Assembly: GCF_002797355.1 (NCBI RefSeq)
Contig: NZ_KZ454940.1
Location: 763,022-814,204 of the forward strand
Direction of reading: 5' to 3'
From: Bacillus xiapuensis
Lineage (GTDB): Bacteria > Bacillota > Bacilli > Bacillales > Domibacillaceae
Length of the DNA: 51,183 bases
A program made the position numbers and the translations under genes. The notes under the pieces were generated by a model, which was given only the letters and a program-made list of their open reading frames with translations, was not told the DNA's origin and ran no database searches. Of this stretch, positions 10,808-19,945 are shown in pieces (the stretch's first letter is position 1; each line of letters starts with the position of its first letter).

Positions 10808-11578
10808 ATGTTGTTTGATACCCATGTTCATTTAAATGCTGAGCAATATCAGGAGGATCTTGAAGAAGTAATCTGCAGAGCCCAATCTGCCGGTGTAACG
10901 CATATGATTGTTGTAGGCTTTGACCGCCCTACGATCAAGAAGGCGATTGAGCTTGCGGAGGCATATGACTTTTTATATGCTAGCGTCGGCTGGCACCCAG
11001 TTGATGCGATTGATATGACAGCGGATGATTTAGCGTGGATCGAAGAGCTGGCAGAGCATCCGAAAGTCGTCGCTTTAGGAGAGATGGGGCTTGACTATCA
11101 TTGGGATAAATCGCCGAAAGATGTGCAGAAGCAAGTGTTTCGTGAGCAAATCCGCTTAGCCAAAAAAGTGAAGCTGCCCATCATCATCCATAATCGGGAA
11201 GCCACTCAAGATATTGTCGATATCTTGAAGGAAGAAGGAGCCGATCAAGTGGGCGGCATTATGCACTGCTTCAGCGGCAGTGTGGAAACCGCCCGTGAAT
11301 GCATTGAGATGAATTTCTATATTTCACTAGGCGGTCCAGTGACTTTCAAAAATGCGAAGAAGCCAAAGGAAGTCGCGGCAGATATTCCGTTAGAGAAATT
11401 GCTGATCGAAACTGACTGTCCTTATTTAACGCCGCATCCTTATCGGGGGACACGCAATGAGCCGGCATACGTGAAATTAGTTGCAGAGCAAATTGCTGAA
11501 ATAAAAGGAACTTCCTATGAGGAAGTGGCGAAGGCTACTAAAAAAAATGCCTTCAAATTGTTTAATATTGAATCATAG
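10808..11578 (+). CDS. tatD: TatD family metal-dependent DNase
   Basis: A TIM-barrel hydrolase of the TatD/YcfH family (YabD in B. subtilis), 256 residues. The metal ligands are visible: H6 and H8 in DTHVHLN, the glutamate in LGEMGLDYHW, the histidines in IIIHNRE and GIMHCFSG, and the aspartate in ETDCPYLTP. Family members show 3'-5' DNA exonuclease or D-aminoacyl-tRNA deacylase-like activities; the physiological role here is not certain. The start is ATG 10808. rnmV starts 10 bp downstream; in B. subtilis yabE lies between the two. Confidence 0.93.
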   Translation: MLFDTHVHLNAEQYQEDLEEVICRAQSAGVTHMIVVGFDRPTIKKAIELAEAYDFLYASVGWHPVDAIDMTADDLAWIEELAEHPKVVALGEMGLDYHWDKSPKDVQKQVFREQIRLAKKVKLPIIIHNREATQDIVDILKEEGADQVGGIMHCFSGSVETARECIEMNFYISLGGPVTFKNAKKPKEVAADIPLEKLLIETDCPYLTPHPYRGTRNEPAYVKLVAEQIAEIKGTSYEEVAKATKKNAFKLFNIES

Positions 11579-11588
11579 GAGACATAAA

Positions 11589-13018
<1,430 letters not shown>

Positions 13019-13031
13019 GGCTTATCTGTCA

Positions 13032-13068
13032 AATAGCCCGATTCCTGCAACTAGCGGATCGGGCTATT
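13032..13068 (+). terminator. Hairpin after ksgA
   Basis: AATAGCCCGAT (13032-13042) pairs perfectly with ATCGGGCTATT (13058-13068). There is no T-run after it, so it may act as a 3' end stabiliser or a weak terminator. Confidence 0.65.
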
Positions 13069-13158
13069 AGCGCGCAAATCCAATGGTTCTGCACTCCAAT
13101 TCTATCTTGGATTTTCACATTTCAATGGCGTCTTCGTCCCCATGCCTTAAGAATAAAG

Positions 13159-13212
13159 CGAATCTTCAAACAGCGGGAGATTTTCTTTCATTCCCTGCTG
13201 TTTGTTCGCTGA
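13159..13212 (-). repeat. Dispersed structured repeat, partial inverted copy (copy D)
   Basis: Read on the minus strand, this carries the 3' part of the repeat seen at 17245, 18305 and 27443. It has an AACAGCAGGGA / TCCCGCTGTT stem around an ATGAAAGAAA-type loop, followed by TTTGAAGATTCGCTTTATT. The middle hairpins are shortened or lost. The rest of the 286-bp ksgA-yabG gap holds only the ksgA hairpin and a sigma-K-like -10. Confidence 0.65.
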
Positions 13213-13275
13213 ACGCAGCCCCCGTATGCCGGATAAACTTTCTGCCTAGCTGAAGGGCCAATGTGCCGGCTTTTG

Positions 13276-13284
13276 CATAGAATA
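13276..13284 (+). promoter_or_regulatory. Sigma-K-like -10 of yabG
   Basis: CATAGAATA fits the sigma-K -10 consensus CATAnnnTA and lies about 20 bases before the yabG start. B. subtilis yabG is transcribed by sigma-K in the mother cell. The -35 is not clear. Confidence 0.45.
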
Positions 13285-13304
13285 GGGGGAATCGTAAAAA
13301 AACA

Positions 13305-14198
13305 ATGGGGATGATTGATTTGGCCATTCGTATTAATTCTATTGTCAGCCGTCCTTCATACGGAAATGATATGTTGTTTCGGGTAACGGATATTCAGGAG
13401 ACGGGGGAAGGAAAGCAAGCTATCCTATATGGAGAAGACTATCGCTTAATTGCCGATGCGCCGCTATCCGACTTAATTGAGGTGGATTCGGATCAGCATA
13501 AGCGGATCAGCCGGGACACGAGACGCCGCGAAGAACAGTCGCTGCATTTATTTCGCCAGGAGCTGGAGCTGATTAAAGAGAGACAGGAATATCGGGCGAC
13601 CAGCTGCTACCGGGTTGAGAATGACGTCTTCCAAATTCCCGGGAGAGTGCTGCATATGGATGGTGACCCCAATTACTTAAAGAAATGTCTTTCGGCTTAT
13701 GAAACGATTGGTCTCCCGGTTTATGGCATCCATTGTCATGAGACCGAAATGCCTGATAAGGTTTCGAATCTAATTGATCAATACCGGCCGGATATCTTAG
13801 TGATTACCGGCCATGATTCCTACTCTAAAGCGAAAGGAAACAAGTCTGATATTGAAGCATACCGCCATTCCAAGTACTTTGCACAAGCCGTTAGAACCGC
13901 CCGGAAGAAAATCCCTCATTTAGATCAGCTCGTTATTTTTTCAGGTGCATGTCAGTCCCATTTTGAATCGATGATCCGGGCGGGGGCCAATTTTGCCAGC
14001 TCTCCCTTTCGAGTAAATATTCACGCCCTAGATCCCGTGTATATCTCGGCGAAAATCGGTTTTACTCCTTTCAACGAGCTGATTAATGTAAGGGAAGTTC
14101 TTCGCAATACATTAACCGGTGACAAAGGATTGGGCGGCATTGAAACAAGAGGGCTGCTGCGCCTGGGGATGCCGTTTCACCATTCGGAGGAAGAGTGA
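13305..14198 (+). CDS. yabG: Sporulation-specific protease YabG
   Basis: A coat-associated protease (peptidase family U57) that trims spore coat proteins such as SafA and SpoIVA late in sporulation. It has 297 residues, the usual length. Conserved segments are YGIHCHE, RPDILVITGHDSYSK, YRHSKYF and LVIFSGACQSHFESMIRAGANFASSP, which hold the candidate catalytic His and Cys. The start is ATG 13305 (ATG 13311 also possible) with GGGGGAA upstream. A sigma-K-like promoter lies just before it and a terminator follows at 14256. Confidence 0.93.
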   Translation: MGMIDLAIRINSIVSRPSYGNDMLFRVTDIQETGEGKQAILYGEDYRLIADAPLSDLIEVDSDQHKRISRDTRRREEQSLHLFRQELELIKERQEYRATSCYRVENDVFQIPGRVLHMDGDPNYLKKCLSAYETIGLPVYGIHCHETEMPDKVSNLIDQYRPDILVITGHDSYSKAKGNKSDIEAYRHSKYFAQAVRTARKKIPHLDQLVIFSGACQSHFESMIRAGANFASSPFRVNIHALDPVYISAKIGFTPFNELINVREVLRNTLTGDKGLGGIETRGLLRLGMPFHHSEEE

Positions 14199-14578
14199 TT
14201 GTTCTCTTATGGACGCTGGAATTCCTTCGAGCATTTTCGTACCCGCTGCTTTTGCAGCAGACTGCTCTGCAGGCCTGCTTTCGTTTTTTTCGCCACATCG
14301 GTAAGCATGAGGCGGGAGAACGCGTAAGATTTAGCGCGGCAGGCGGATTCCTGTTCTCCTTTTCTCGCTTATGGGCGGCAAATGCTCAAGCTTTGAAGAG
14401 GGAACCTTCTTTTGGTCAAAACAGATAAAATGGTCTGTCCCGAAGCGGGTCAGACTCCTTTGCTATGCAGCCGCTTTAGAGGGGGCTAAGACCATAAAAA
14501 GTTTCTGTCATGATTATGAGAAAATTGGGCACGCTAAGTGTATGGTGAAAAAAGCAGGAATTTGTAATGCAAAAAGCA
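14199..14578. other. yabG-veg gap: terminator and a possible three-way RNA structure
   Basis: No gene is supported here. After the yabG terminator, GTCTGtCCCG (14433-14442) pairs with CGGGtCAGAC (14446-14455). Alternatively, ATGGTCT (about 14430) can pair with AGACCAT (about 14489), enclosing CCCGaagCGGG and AGCC/GGCT arms. Two sigma-A promoters for veg follow from 14579. The reading frame that extends veg upstream to 14371 is not translated, judging by the veg ribosome binding site. Confidence 0.5.
14256..14290 (+). terminator. yabG terminator
   Basis: AGCAG/CTGCT and TGC/GCA form a short imperfect stem (14256-14279), followed by TTCGTTTTTTT. Confidence 0.6.
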
Positions 14579-14608
14579 TTGACAAAAAGGGCGGTTGGTT
14601 GATAAAAT
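14579..14608 (+). promoter_or_regulatory. Upstream sigma-A promoter of veg
   Basis: TTGACA (14579-14584) and TAAAAT (14603-14608) are 18 bp apart. This is the first of two tandem promoters. Confidence 0.75.
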
Positions 14609-14619
14609 TATTTGTTTAT

Positions 14620-14648
14620 TTGACGGCCGCAGAAAACTGTGCTATAAT
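14620..14648 (+). promoter_or_regulatory. Main sigma-A promoter of veg
   Basis: TTGACG (14620-14625) and TATAAT (14643-14648) are 17 bp apart, with an AT-rich upstream tract. The veg promoter of B. subtilis is among the strongest known vegetative promoters, and its quality is kept here. Confidence 0.9.
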
Positions 14649-14670
14649 TGAAATAGTGAGGTGGAAGCGG

Positions 14671-14925
14671 ATGCCAAAAACATTAGCCGACATTAAAAGA
14701 TCTCTTGATTCTAATTTAGGGAAAAGACTGTTGCTAAAAGCAAACGGAGGACGCCGAAAGACCATTGAACGCTCCGGTGTATTAGCTGAAACCTATCAGG
14801 CAGTTTTTGTCGTTGAATTGGATCAGGATGAGAACGCGTTCGAAAGAGTTTCTTATAGTTATGCGGATGTACTTACAGAGACAGTGGAATTAACCTTTGA
14901 AGATGCAGCAGGAAATGCAGTCTAA
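14671..14925 (+). CDS. veg: Veg protein
   Basis: An 84-residue protein near identical to B. subtilis Veg over residues 1-75 ([36 protein letters not shown]). Veg is very abundant in growing cells and stimulates biofilm matrix gene expression, apparently by counteracting SinR; the molecular mechanism is not settled. The start is ATG 14671 with GAGGTGG six bases upstream. It has tandem sigma-A promoters and a weak T-rich hairpin after it (about 14930-14961). Confidence 0.95.
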   Translation: MPKTLADIKRSLDSNLGKRLLLKANGGRRKTIERSGVLAETYQAVFVVELDQDENAFERVSYSYADVLTETVELTFEDAAGNAV

Positions 14926-15034
14926 GCTGGCAGTAGACGTTATGTTTGCTGCTTTTTTGTTTTCCATCATTTCCTGCTCATCATCGTTTGCTGTTTGGAT
15001 ATGCTATACATAAGGCGGCAAAAGGAGGAGAACA

Positions 15035-15211
15035 ATGGGCAGAAGACGAGGAATCATGTCTGACCAATTGAAAGAAGAGCTTGCGAAAGAGTTAGGGTTT
15101 TATGATACGGTTCAACGAGAAGGATGGGGTGGAATTACGACCCGTGACGCCGGAAACATGGTCAAGAGAGCAATTGAACTAGCAGAAAACCAGCTTGCTA
15201 ACAAACGCTAG
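15035..15211 (+). CDS. sspF: Alpha/beta-type small acid-soluble spore protein SspF
   Basis: A 58-residue protein starting [16 protein letters not shown] and containing [28 protein letters not shown], which matches SspF. The alpha/beta SASP hallmark pairs are present: the GPR-cleavage-like helix and the G-x-x-x-x-R-D-A-G-x-M-V-K/R segment. In spores these proteins coat DNA and protect it. The start is ATG 15035 with AAAGGAGGAG upstream. Expression in the forespore under sigma-G is expected from B. subtilis; I could not define that promoter. A strong terminator follows at 15244. Confidence 0.95.
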   Translation: MGRRRGIMSDQLKEELAKELGFYDTVQREGWGGITTRDAGNMVKRAIELAENQLANKR

Positions 15212-15243
15212 CGCTTTTTACAACTTCTAAATCATAAGCCGCC

Positions 15244-15291
15244 CGGGGTGTCTCAGACGTCGAGGTTCGACGCTGAAGGCACCCTTTTTTA
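15244..15291 (+). terminator. sspF terminator
   Basis: GGGTG/CACCC, CTCAG/CTGA and GTCGA/TCGAC form one long, nearly continuous stem, followed by TTTTTT. Confidence 0.9.
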
Positions 15292-15450
15292 TGCAGATGG
15301 ATTCATTCCTTGGAATAAGCTGATCCTGATGTTTGCGCCTCTACTTTTCAGCAACAAAAAGAAATGTTAAAATACCATATTCGCAAATCGAGAAAAGCTT
15401 TATGTTAAAATAAGACAAAATGTTATGTGCACAAAAGTAGGTGGCCAATT

Positions 15451-16320
15451 GTGAAATTAATGATGAAAGCACCAGCAAAAATCAACTTAACACTGGATGT
15501 GTTGTATAAACGCGAGGATGGATATCATGAGGTGGAGATGATCATGACAACAGTAGATCTGGCCGATCGGATTGAGCTGGAGCCGCTAAGAACGGATGAG
15601 ATCCGAATTATCTCTCATAACCGCTTTGTGCCGGATGACAGCCGAAATCTAGCTTATCAGGCGGCGAGGCTGCTGAAGGAAAGGTATCATATCCGCTCCG
15701 GTGTAGCGATCAGCATTGAAAAGCTGATCCCTGTGGCGGCTGGCTTGGCGGGGGGAAGCAGTGACGCAGCAGCTGCCCTAAAGGGATTAAACCAGCTCTG
15801 GGGGCTTGGATTAAGTTTGGATGAACTAGCCAAGCTGGGGGCGGAAATAGGCTCGGATGTTTCTTTTTGCGTATATGGGGGAACAGCACTTGCTAAAGGG
15901 CGCGGAGAACAAATTCAGCGGCTTCCGGCTCCGCCGAATTGCTGGGTCGTTCTGGCGAAGCCGACCATTGGCGTATCGACAGCAGAAGTTTATAAAAACT
16001 TGAAGCTTGAGAGGCTGAAGCATCCGGACACTGCAGCGATGAAACAGGCGATTGAGACACAGAATTATGAGAGCATGTGCGCTCACATTGGAAATGTTCT
16101 GGAATCTGTTACTTTAAAGCTTCATCCGGAAGTGGCGCAAATTAAAGAGCAGATGGAGCGGTTTGGCGCTGATGCAGTATTGATGAGCGGAAGTGGTCCG
16201 ACCGTATTTGGACTGATTCAGCATGATTCGAGAATGCATCGCGTATATAACGGTTTGAGGGGCTTCTGCGATCAAGTTTATGCGGTAAGATTGTTAGGGG
16301 ATGGAAATCCTGTTGCTTGA
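15451..16320 (+). CDS. ispE: 4-diphosphocytidyl-2-C-methyl-D-erythritol kinase IspE
   Basis: Fourth step of the MEP pathway: phosphorylates CDP-ME on the 2-hydroxyl, feeding isoprenoids for quinones and undecaprenyl phosphate. It has 289 residues in the GHMP kinase fold. The N-terminal [11 protein letters not shown]-binding [15 protein letters not shown] and C-terminal [11 protein letters not shown] motifs are intact. The chosen start is GTG 15451 with AGGTGG upstream; ATG 15460 or 15463 are alternatives that fit homologues nearly as well. The last codons overlap the -35 of the purR promoter. Confidence 0.96.
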   Translation: MKLMMKAPAKINLTLDVLYKREDGYHEVEMIMTTVDLADRIELEPLRTDEIRIISHNRFVPDDSRNLAYQAARLLKERYHIRSGVAISIEKLIPVAAGLAGGSSDAAAALKGLNQLWGLGLSLDELAKLGAEIGSDVSFCVYGGTALAKGRGEQIQRLPAPPNCWVVLAKPTIGVSTAEVYKNLKLERLKHPDTAAMKQAIETQNYESMCAHIGNVLESVTLKLHPEVAQIKEQMERFGADAVLMSGSGPTVFGLIQHDSRMHRVYNGLRGFCDQVYAVRLLGDGNPVA

Positions 16321-16341
16321 AGCCGTATGTTAAGATATATT
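16313..16341 (+). promoter_or_regulatory. Sigma-A promoter of purR
   Basis: TTGCTT (16313-16318) and TATATT (16336-16341) are 17 bp apart. The -35 overlaps the ispE stop codon. Transcription would start near 16348, right at the PurBox. Confidence 0.7.
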
Positions 16342-16349
16342 TAAAATTA

Positions 16350-16362
16350 AATATTCGGTTTT
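16350..16362 (-). promoter_or_regulatory. PurBox for purR autoregulation
   Basis: On the minus strand AAAACCGAATATT matches the PurBox consensus AWWWCCGAACWWT at 12 of 13 positions. It sits directly downstream of the purR -10. A much weaker opposite half (gaagCCGtatgtt) lies at 16319-16331, with 18 bp between the boxes, near the spacing of paired PurBoxes. Confidence 0.65.
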
Positions 16363-16387
16363 ACTCCTTAGGAGGGTAGAGGGTAAC

Positions 16388-17209
16388 ATGAAGTTCCGTC
16401 GAAGTGAACGCTTAATTGATATAACTCATTATTTATTGGAACATCCGAGGCAGCTCGTTCCGCTGACATTTTTTTCTGAACGTTACGGTTCGGCCAAGTC
16501 CTCCATCAGTGAAGACTTAGCTATTGTGAAAGAAACGTTTGAACAGCGCGGGATCGGAACGCTGCAAACCATTCCCGGAGCAGCGGGTGGGGTCAAATTC
16601 TTCTCAAAGGTTGGAGAGGAAGAGGCCCGATCATTTATTGCTCATCTTTGTGAACAAATAGAAAATCCGGAGCGTCTGCTTCCCGGCGGCTATTTGTATA
16701 TGATGGATTTGCTGGGGGATCCCCGGGTGATTCATCAAGTCGGAAAATTGCTGGCTTCTGTTTATGCCGGCATGGAGATTGATGCCATTATGACAGTGGC
16801 AACGAAAGGCATTCCAATTGCCCATGCTATGGCAGCCCATTTGAACGTTCCGGTCGTGGTGGTCCGCCGAGACAGTAAAGTGACAGAAGGGCCGACAGTG
16901 AGCATTAACTATGTATCAGGCTCAACGAAGAGAATTCAAACGATGGTCCTCGCAAAGCGGTCCTTACAAGAGGGATCAAAGGTACTGCTCGTGGACGACT
17001 TTATGAAAGCCGGGGGCACGGTGAACGGAATGATGAGCCTGTTGAAAGAATTTAATGCAACAGTAGCGGGCATCGCTGTGCTGGTGGAAGCGGAGCATGA
17101 TGAAGAACGGCTTGTGGACGATTATATTTCACTGGTTAAGCTGAAAAATGTCAATGTTAAAGAGCGCGCAATATCTGTGGTAGAAGGCAATTATTTATCG
17201 CGCCTATAA
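16388..17209 (+). CDS. purR: Purine operon repressor PurR
   Basis: Represses purine synthesis and transport genes; ppGpp and PRPP compete to set its DNA affinity. The protein has 273 residues. A winged helix-turn-helix occupies about residues 1-74 (RSERLIDITHYLLEHPRQLVPL), then a type I phosphoribosyltransferase domain with the PRPP loop VLLVDDFMKAGGTVNGM. ATG 16388 has a GGAGGG ribosome binding site. It is followed by ridA, as in B. subtilis, but with a repeat copy inserted between. The PurBox over its own start site implies autorepression. Confidence 0.97.
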   Translation: MKFRRSERLIDITHYLLEHPRQLVPLTFFSERYGSAKSSISEDLAIVKETFEQRGIGTLQTIPGAAGGVKFFSKVGEEEARSFIAHLCEQIENPERLLPGGYLYMMDLLGDPRVIHQVGKLLASVYAGMEIDAIMTVATKGIPIAHAMAAHLNVPVVVVRRDSKVTEGPTVSINYVSGSTKRIQTMVLAKRSLQEGSKVLLVDDFMKAGGTVNGMMSLLKEFNATVAGIAVLVEAEHDEERLVDDYISLVKLKNVNVKERAISVVEGNYLSRL

Positions 17210-17244
17210 GGCGGTTTAAGGCTCTCTCTTCAGGAATGAGGAAA

Positions 17245-17362
17245 GATGCCCGATTCGTTCGGATCTGCACGATGCGGGTGATAAAGGCGCTATGATGGCA
17301 GCTTTTGTCCTTCTTGTCAGCAGGGGATGACTATCCCCTGCTGTTTGAAAATTCATTTTATC
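17245..17362 (+). repeat. Dispersed structured repeat, copy A
   Basis: Homologous to 18305-18428 and 27443-27557. Hairpins in order: CCGA/TCGG, CTGC-ACGAT-GCGG, GATAAAGGCGCT/AGCTTTTGTC, and a perfect 11-bp CAGCAGGGGAT (17318-17328) / ATCCCCTGCTG (17333-17343), then TTTGAAAATTCATTTTATC. The last hairpin probably also ends purR transcripts. Confidence 0.85.
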
Positions 17363-17396
17363 AAGAGTGTTTGATTATTCATAAGGAGAGATGGCT

Positions 17397-17771
17397 ATGA
17401 GAACAGTATCGACTGAAAAAGCACCAGCTGCAATTGGACCGTATTCGCAGGGGGTTCTAGTCAATAATTTGTTTTTCAGCTCCGGTCAAATCCCATTAAC
17501 AGCTGAAGGAGTATTGGAATCAGGAGGCATTCCTGCTCAAACGCACCAAGTGTTCAAAAATTTAGAAGCCGTGCTCAGCGAAGCGGGGGCTTCGTTTGAA
17601 ACGGTCATTAAAACGACAGTATTTTTGACTGATATGGAGGACTTTGCTGCTGTAAATGAAGTATACAGCCAGTATTTTGCTGACCATAAGCCTGCCCGTT
17701 CCTGCGTAGAGGTGGCCAGGCTGCCAAAGGATGCAAAAGTAGAAATAGAAGTCATCGCACTCGTGAAATAA
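17397..17771 (+). CDS. ridA: RidA family 2-iminobutanoate/2-iminopropanoate deaminase (YabJ)
   Basis: Hydrolyses reactive enamine/imine intermediates released by PLP dehydratases, protecting PLP enzymes. It has 124 residues from ATG 17397, the length of the family. The substrate-binding arginine lies in [15 protein letters not shown], and GPYSQG near residue 15 is the N-terminal signature. ATG 17391 is in frame but too close to AAGGAG (17383-17388), so 17397 is preferred. In B. subtilis yabJ is cotranscribed with purR and spoVG; here a terminator follows at 17759. Confidence 0.93.
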   Translation: MRTVSTEKAPAAIGPYSQGVLVNNLFFSSGQIPLTAEGVLESGGIPAQTHQVFKNLEAVLSEAGASFETVIKTTVFLTDMEDFAAVNEVYSQYFADHKPARSCVEVARLPKDAKVEIEVIALVK

Positions 17772-17788
17772 CCACGAGTGTATTTTTT
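17759..17788 (+). terminator. ridA terminator
   Basis: ACTCGTG (17759-17765) and CACGAGT (17773-17779) pair around the stop codon, followed by a T-run. Confidence 0.85.
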
Positions 17789-17828
17789 TGGAATAAAACA
17801 GAAATATTTCAAATTTTTTTAATCAAAA

Positions 17829-17858
17829 GCAGGAATATTATAAATATTATTGAATAAG
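17829..17858 (+). promoter_or_regulatory. Sigma-H promoter of spoVG
   Basis: GCAGGAATA and TTGAATAAG fit the sigma-H elements (RnAGGAwWW and RnnGAATWW) and resemble the B. subtilis spoVG promoter (AGCAGGA...GGAATTG). The flanks are very AT-rich, as expected of an AbrB-repressed promoter. Confidence 0.75.
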
Positions 17859-17899
17859 TAGTTAGGCTTTATATCTAGGGGGAAAGGGTGATAACAAGA

Positions 17900-18193
17900 A
17901 TGGAAGTAACTGATGTGAGATTAAGACGTGTAAACACGGATGGCCGAATGAGAGCAATTGCTTCAATTACATTAGATAATGAGTTTGTGATTCATGATAT
18001 TCGCGTAATTGACGGCAATAACGGGCTGTTCGTCGCAATGCCAAGCAAGCGGACACCGGACGGCGAATTCCGGGACATTGCTCATCCAATTAACTCCAAC
18101 ACACGCGGTAAAGTCCAAGATGCTGTTTTAGCAGAATATCACCGCTTAGGAGAATTGGAAGAAGTGGAACTAGAAGAAGCGGGGGCTTCTTAA
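17900..18193 (+). CDS. spoVG: SpoVG
   Basis: A 97-residue DNA/RNA-binding regulator that affects asymmetric septation and sporulation in Bacillus and virulence genes in Staphylococcus. It is near identical to B. subtilis ([45 protein letters not shown]), with an acidic C-terminal tail. The start is ATG 17900; an upstream in-frame GTG at 17888 lies in the ribosome binding site AAAGGGTGA. It has its own sigma-H promoter and a terminator. Confidence 0.97.
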   Translation: MEVTDVRLRRVNTDGRMRAIASITLDNEFVIHDIRVIDGNNGLFVAMPSKRTPDGEFRDIAHPINSNTRGKVQDAVLAEYHRLGELEEVELEEAGAS

Positions 18194-18207
18194 TAATCAA
18201 TTGCATC

Positions 18208-18239
18208 AAGAGCCTACTTCCAAGGTAGGGCTCTTTTTC
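18208..18239 (+). terminator. spoVG terminator
   Basis: AAGAGCC pairs with GGCTCTT with an inner TAC/GTA, followed by a T-run. Confidence 0.88.
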
Positions 18240-18293
18240 TATTTTCAGCGCTTTTATAGCGTGCATGACGGATGCGCAGCTGCTTCCATTAAT

Positions 18294-18428
18294 CCCGCAT
18301 ACAAGATTGTCCGATTCGTTCGGGCCTGCACGATGCGGGTGACAAAGGTGCTGCGATGGCGGCCTTTGTTCATCTTTTCAACAGCGGGAATGAAAGAAAG
18401 CTTCCGCTGTTTGCAGGCTTGCTTTATC
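18294..18428 (+). repeat. Dispersed structured repeat, copy B
   Basis: The core begins at 18305. An outer stem CCCGCAT (18294-18300) / ATGCGGG (18333-18339) encloses CCGA/TCGG. Then ACAAAGG (18342-18348) pairs with CCTTTGT (18363-18369), and AACAGCGGGAA (18380-18390) with TTCCGCTGTT (18402-18411) around TGAAAGAAAG. The outer stem is replaced by a different but still paired sequence in copy C. Confidence 0.85.
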
Positions 18429-18494
18429 CCTTTTGGCCCCTTTCGGCCGGCTGTTCTTAACCCTTGACAAAAAAATGTCACTTTTTTCAGCGCC

Positions 18495-18523
18495 TTGAAA
18501 TGCAGGCCTTTTTAAGATATATT
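18495..18523 (+). promoter_or_regulatory. Sigma-A promoter of glmU-prs
   Basis: TTGAAA (18495-18500) and TATATT (18518-18523) are 17 bp apart, about 35 bp before the glmU ATG. Confidence 0.75.
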
Positions 18524-18557
18524 CAATATGGAATAAAAGGCTATAGGGGGACCCCAA

Positions 18558-19931
18558 ATGACAAATATTTTTGCTGTCATTCTCGCTGCAGGCAAAGGCA
18601 CTCGAATGAAGTCTAAGCTATACAAAGTGCTCCACCCTGTTTGTGGAAAACCGATGGTAGAACATGTAATTGATCAAATTTCTGATTTACATACAAAAAA
18701 AATTGTCACAATTGTTGGCCATGGAGCGGATGAAGTGAAAGGCTACCTTGGCGAAAAGAGTGTATTTGCTTTACAGGAAGAGCAGCTCGGAACCGCTCAT
18801 GCTGTGATGCAGGCGGAAGAAATTCTCGGAAGCGAACACGGCTGTACTCTCGTTGTGTGCGGTGACACTCCGCTGATTAAATCGGAAACTATGGAAGCGC
18901 TTGTAAATTATCATCAAAAGCAAAACGCAAAAGCAACCATTTTAACTGGTTACACGGATGCCCCGGACGGTTACGGAAGAATTATCCGAAACGAAGACGG
19001 CATGGTAGAGCGGATCGTGGAGCATAAAGATGCAACCGCTGAGGAACGAAAGGTCAAAGAAATTAACACCGGTACGTATTGCTTTGACAATCGCTCGCTG
19101 TTTGAAGCGCTGAAGAAAGTATCCAATGACAATTCACAGGGCGAGTATTACTTGCCGGATGTGATTGAAATATTAAAAAGCGCTGGAGAAATTGTTGCGG
19201 CTTATCAAACGGAAGACTTCAGTGAAACGCTTGGCGTCAATGACCGGGTTGCTTTAAGCCAAGCGGAAGCGATTATGCAAAAGCGTATAAACCGCAAGCA
19301 TATGCAAGACGGTGTCACGCTTATCAGCCCGCAAAATACGTATATCGGTTCAGATGTAAGCATCGGCGCTGATACGGTAATTTATCCGGGCACTATTATT
19401 TCCGGCCACACGGTGATTGGAAGGGATTGTGAAATTGGCCCGAACAGCGAGATCAGCAATTGCCGGATTGGTGATCGCACGAAGGTTCGGCAATCGGTTG
19501 CCGCCGACAGCGAGATTGGCTCAGGTGTCAACATCGGGCCATTTGCTCATATTCGTCCGGCATCAGAGATCCATGATGAAGTGAAAGTCGGCAACTTTGT
19601 AGAGATTAAGAAGTCCGTTTTCGGAAAAGGCAGCAAAGCTTCCCACTTGAGCTATATTGGCGATGCGGAAGTGGGAGCGAATGTCAATATCGGCTGCGGC
19701 TCCATCACGGTTAACTATGATGGAAAGAACAAGCATTTAACAAAGATCGAAGACGATGTGTTCATTGGCTGCAACTCTAATCTTGTGGCCCCTGTGACTG
19801 TCGGAAAAGGAGCTTATGTTGCAGCCGGGTCAACCATTACGGACGACGTTCCAGGCGAAGCTCTATCGATTGCCCGTTCCCGTCAAGTAAATAAAGAAAA
19901 CTACGTCCAAAAATTAAATTTTAATAAATAA
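18558..19931 (+). CDS. glmU: Bifunctional GlmU
   Basis: Makes UDP-GlcNAc in two steps: acetylation of glucosamine-1-P, then uridylyl transfer. It supplies peptidoglycan and teichoic acid synthesis. It has 457 residues. The N-terminal pyrophosphorylase domain has [19 protein letters not shown] at residues 9-27. The C-terminal half is a left-handed beta helix of hexapeptide repeats, with the acetyl-CoA region near GNFVEIKKS and [11 protein letters not shown] 18558 has AGGGGGA upstream. prs follows with only 14 bp between, so UDP-GlcNAc and PRPP synthesis are co-expressed. Confidence 0.98.
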   Translation: MTNIFAVILAAGKGTRMKSKLYKVLHPVCGKPMVEHVIDQISDLHTKKIVTIVGHGADEVKGYLGEKSVFALQEEQLGTAHAVMQAEEILGSEHGCTLVVCGDTPLIKSETMEALVNYHQKQNAKATILTGYTDAPDGYGRIIRNEDGMVERIVEHKDATAEERKVKEINTGTYCFDNRSLFEALKKVSNDNSQGEYYLPDVIEILKSAGEIVAAYQTEDFSETLGVNDRVALSQAEAIMQKRINRKHMQDGVTLISPQNTYIGSDVSIGADTVIYPGTIISGHTVIGRDCEIGPNSEISNCRIGDRTKVRQSVAADSEIGSGVNIGPFAHIRPASEIHDEVKVGNFVEIKKSVFGKGSKASHLSYIGDAEVGANVNIGCGSITVNYDGKNKHLTKIEDDVFIGCNSNLVAPVTVGKGAYVAAGSTITDDVPGEALSIARSRQVNKENYVQKLNFNK

Positions 19932-19945
19932 TGCGGAGGTCCAAC

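Larger units (their letters stand above)
18194..18557. other. spoVG-glmU gap: terminator, repeat copy B and glmU promoter
   Basis: A 364-bp stretch without a gene. It holds the spoVG terminator (18208-18239), repeat copy B (18294-18428), a TGACA/TGTCA palindrome around an A-run (18465-18480), and the glmU promoter (18495-18523). A reading frame through the repeat (18201-18467) has no ribosome binding site and its peptide is not kept in copy A. Confidence 0.7.

Noticed and set aside
13638-13651. Third Noc-site-like palindrome (ATTCCCGGGAGAG)
   Set aside because: Too many mismatches outside the CCCGGG core (about 11 of 14), as expected by chance.
14371-14670. 100-codon in-frame extension upstream of veg
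   Set aside because: Two sigma-A promoters and a good ribosome binding site lie inside it, and Veg homologues start at 14671.
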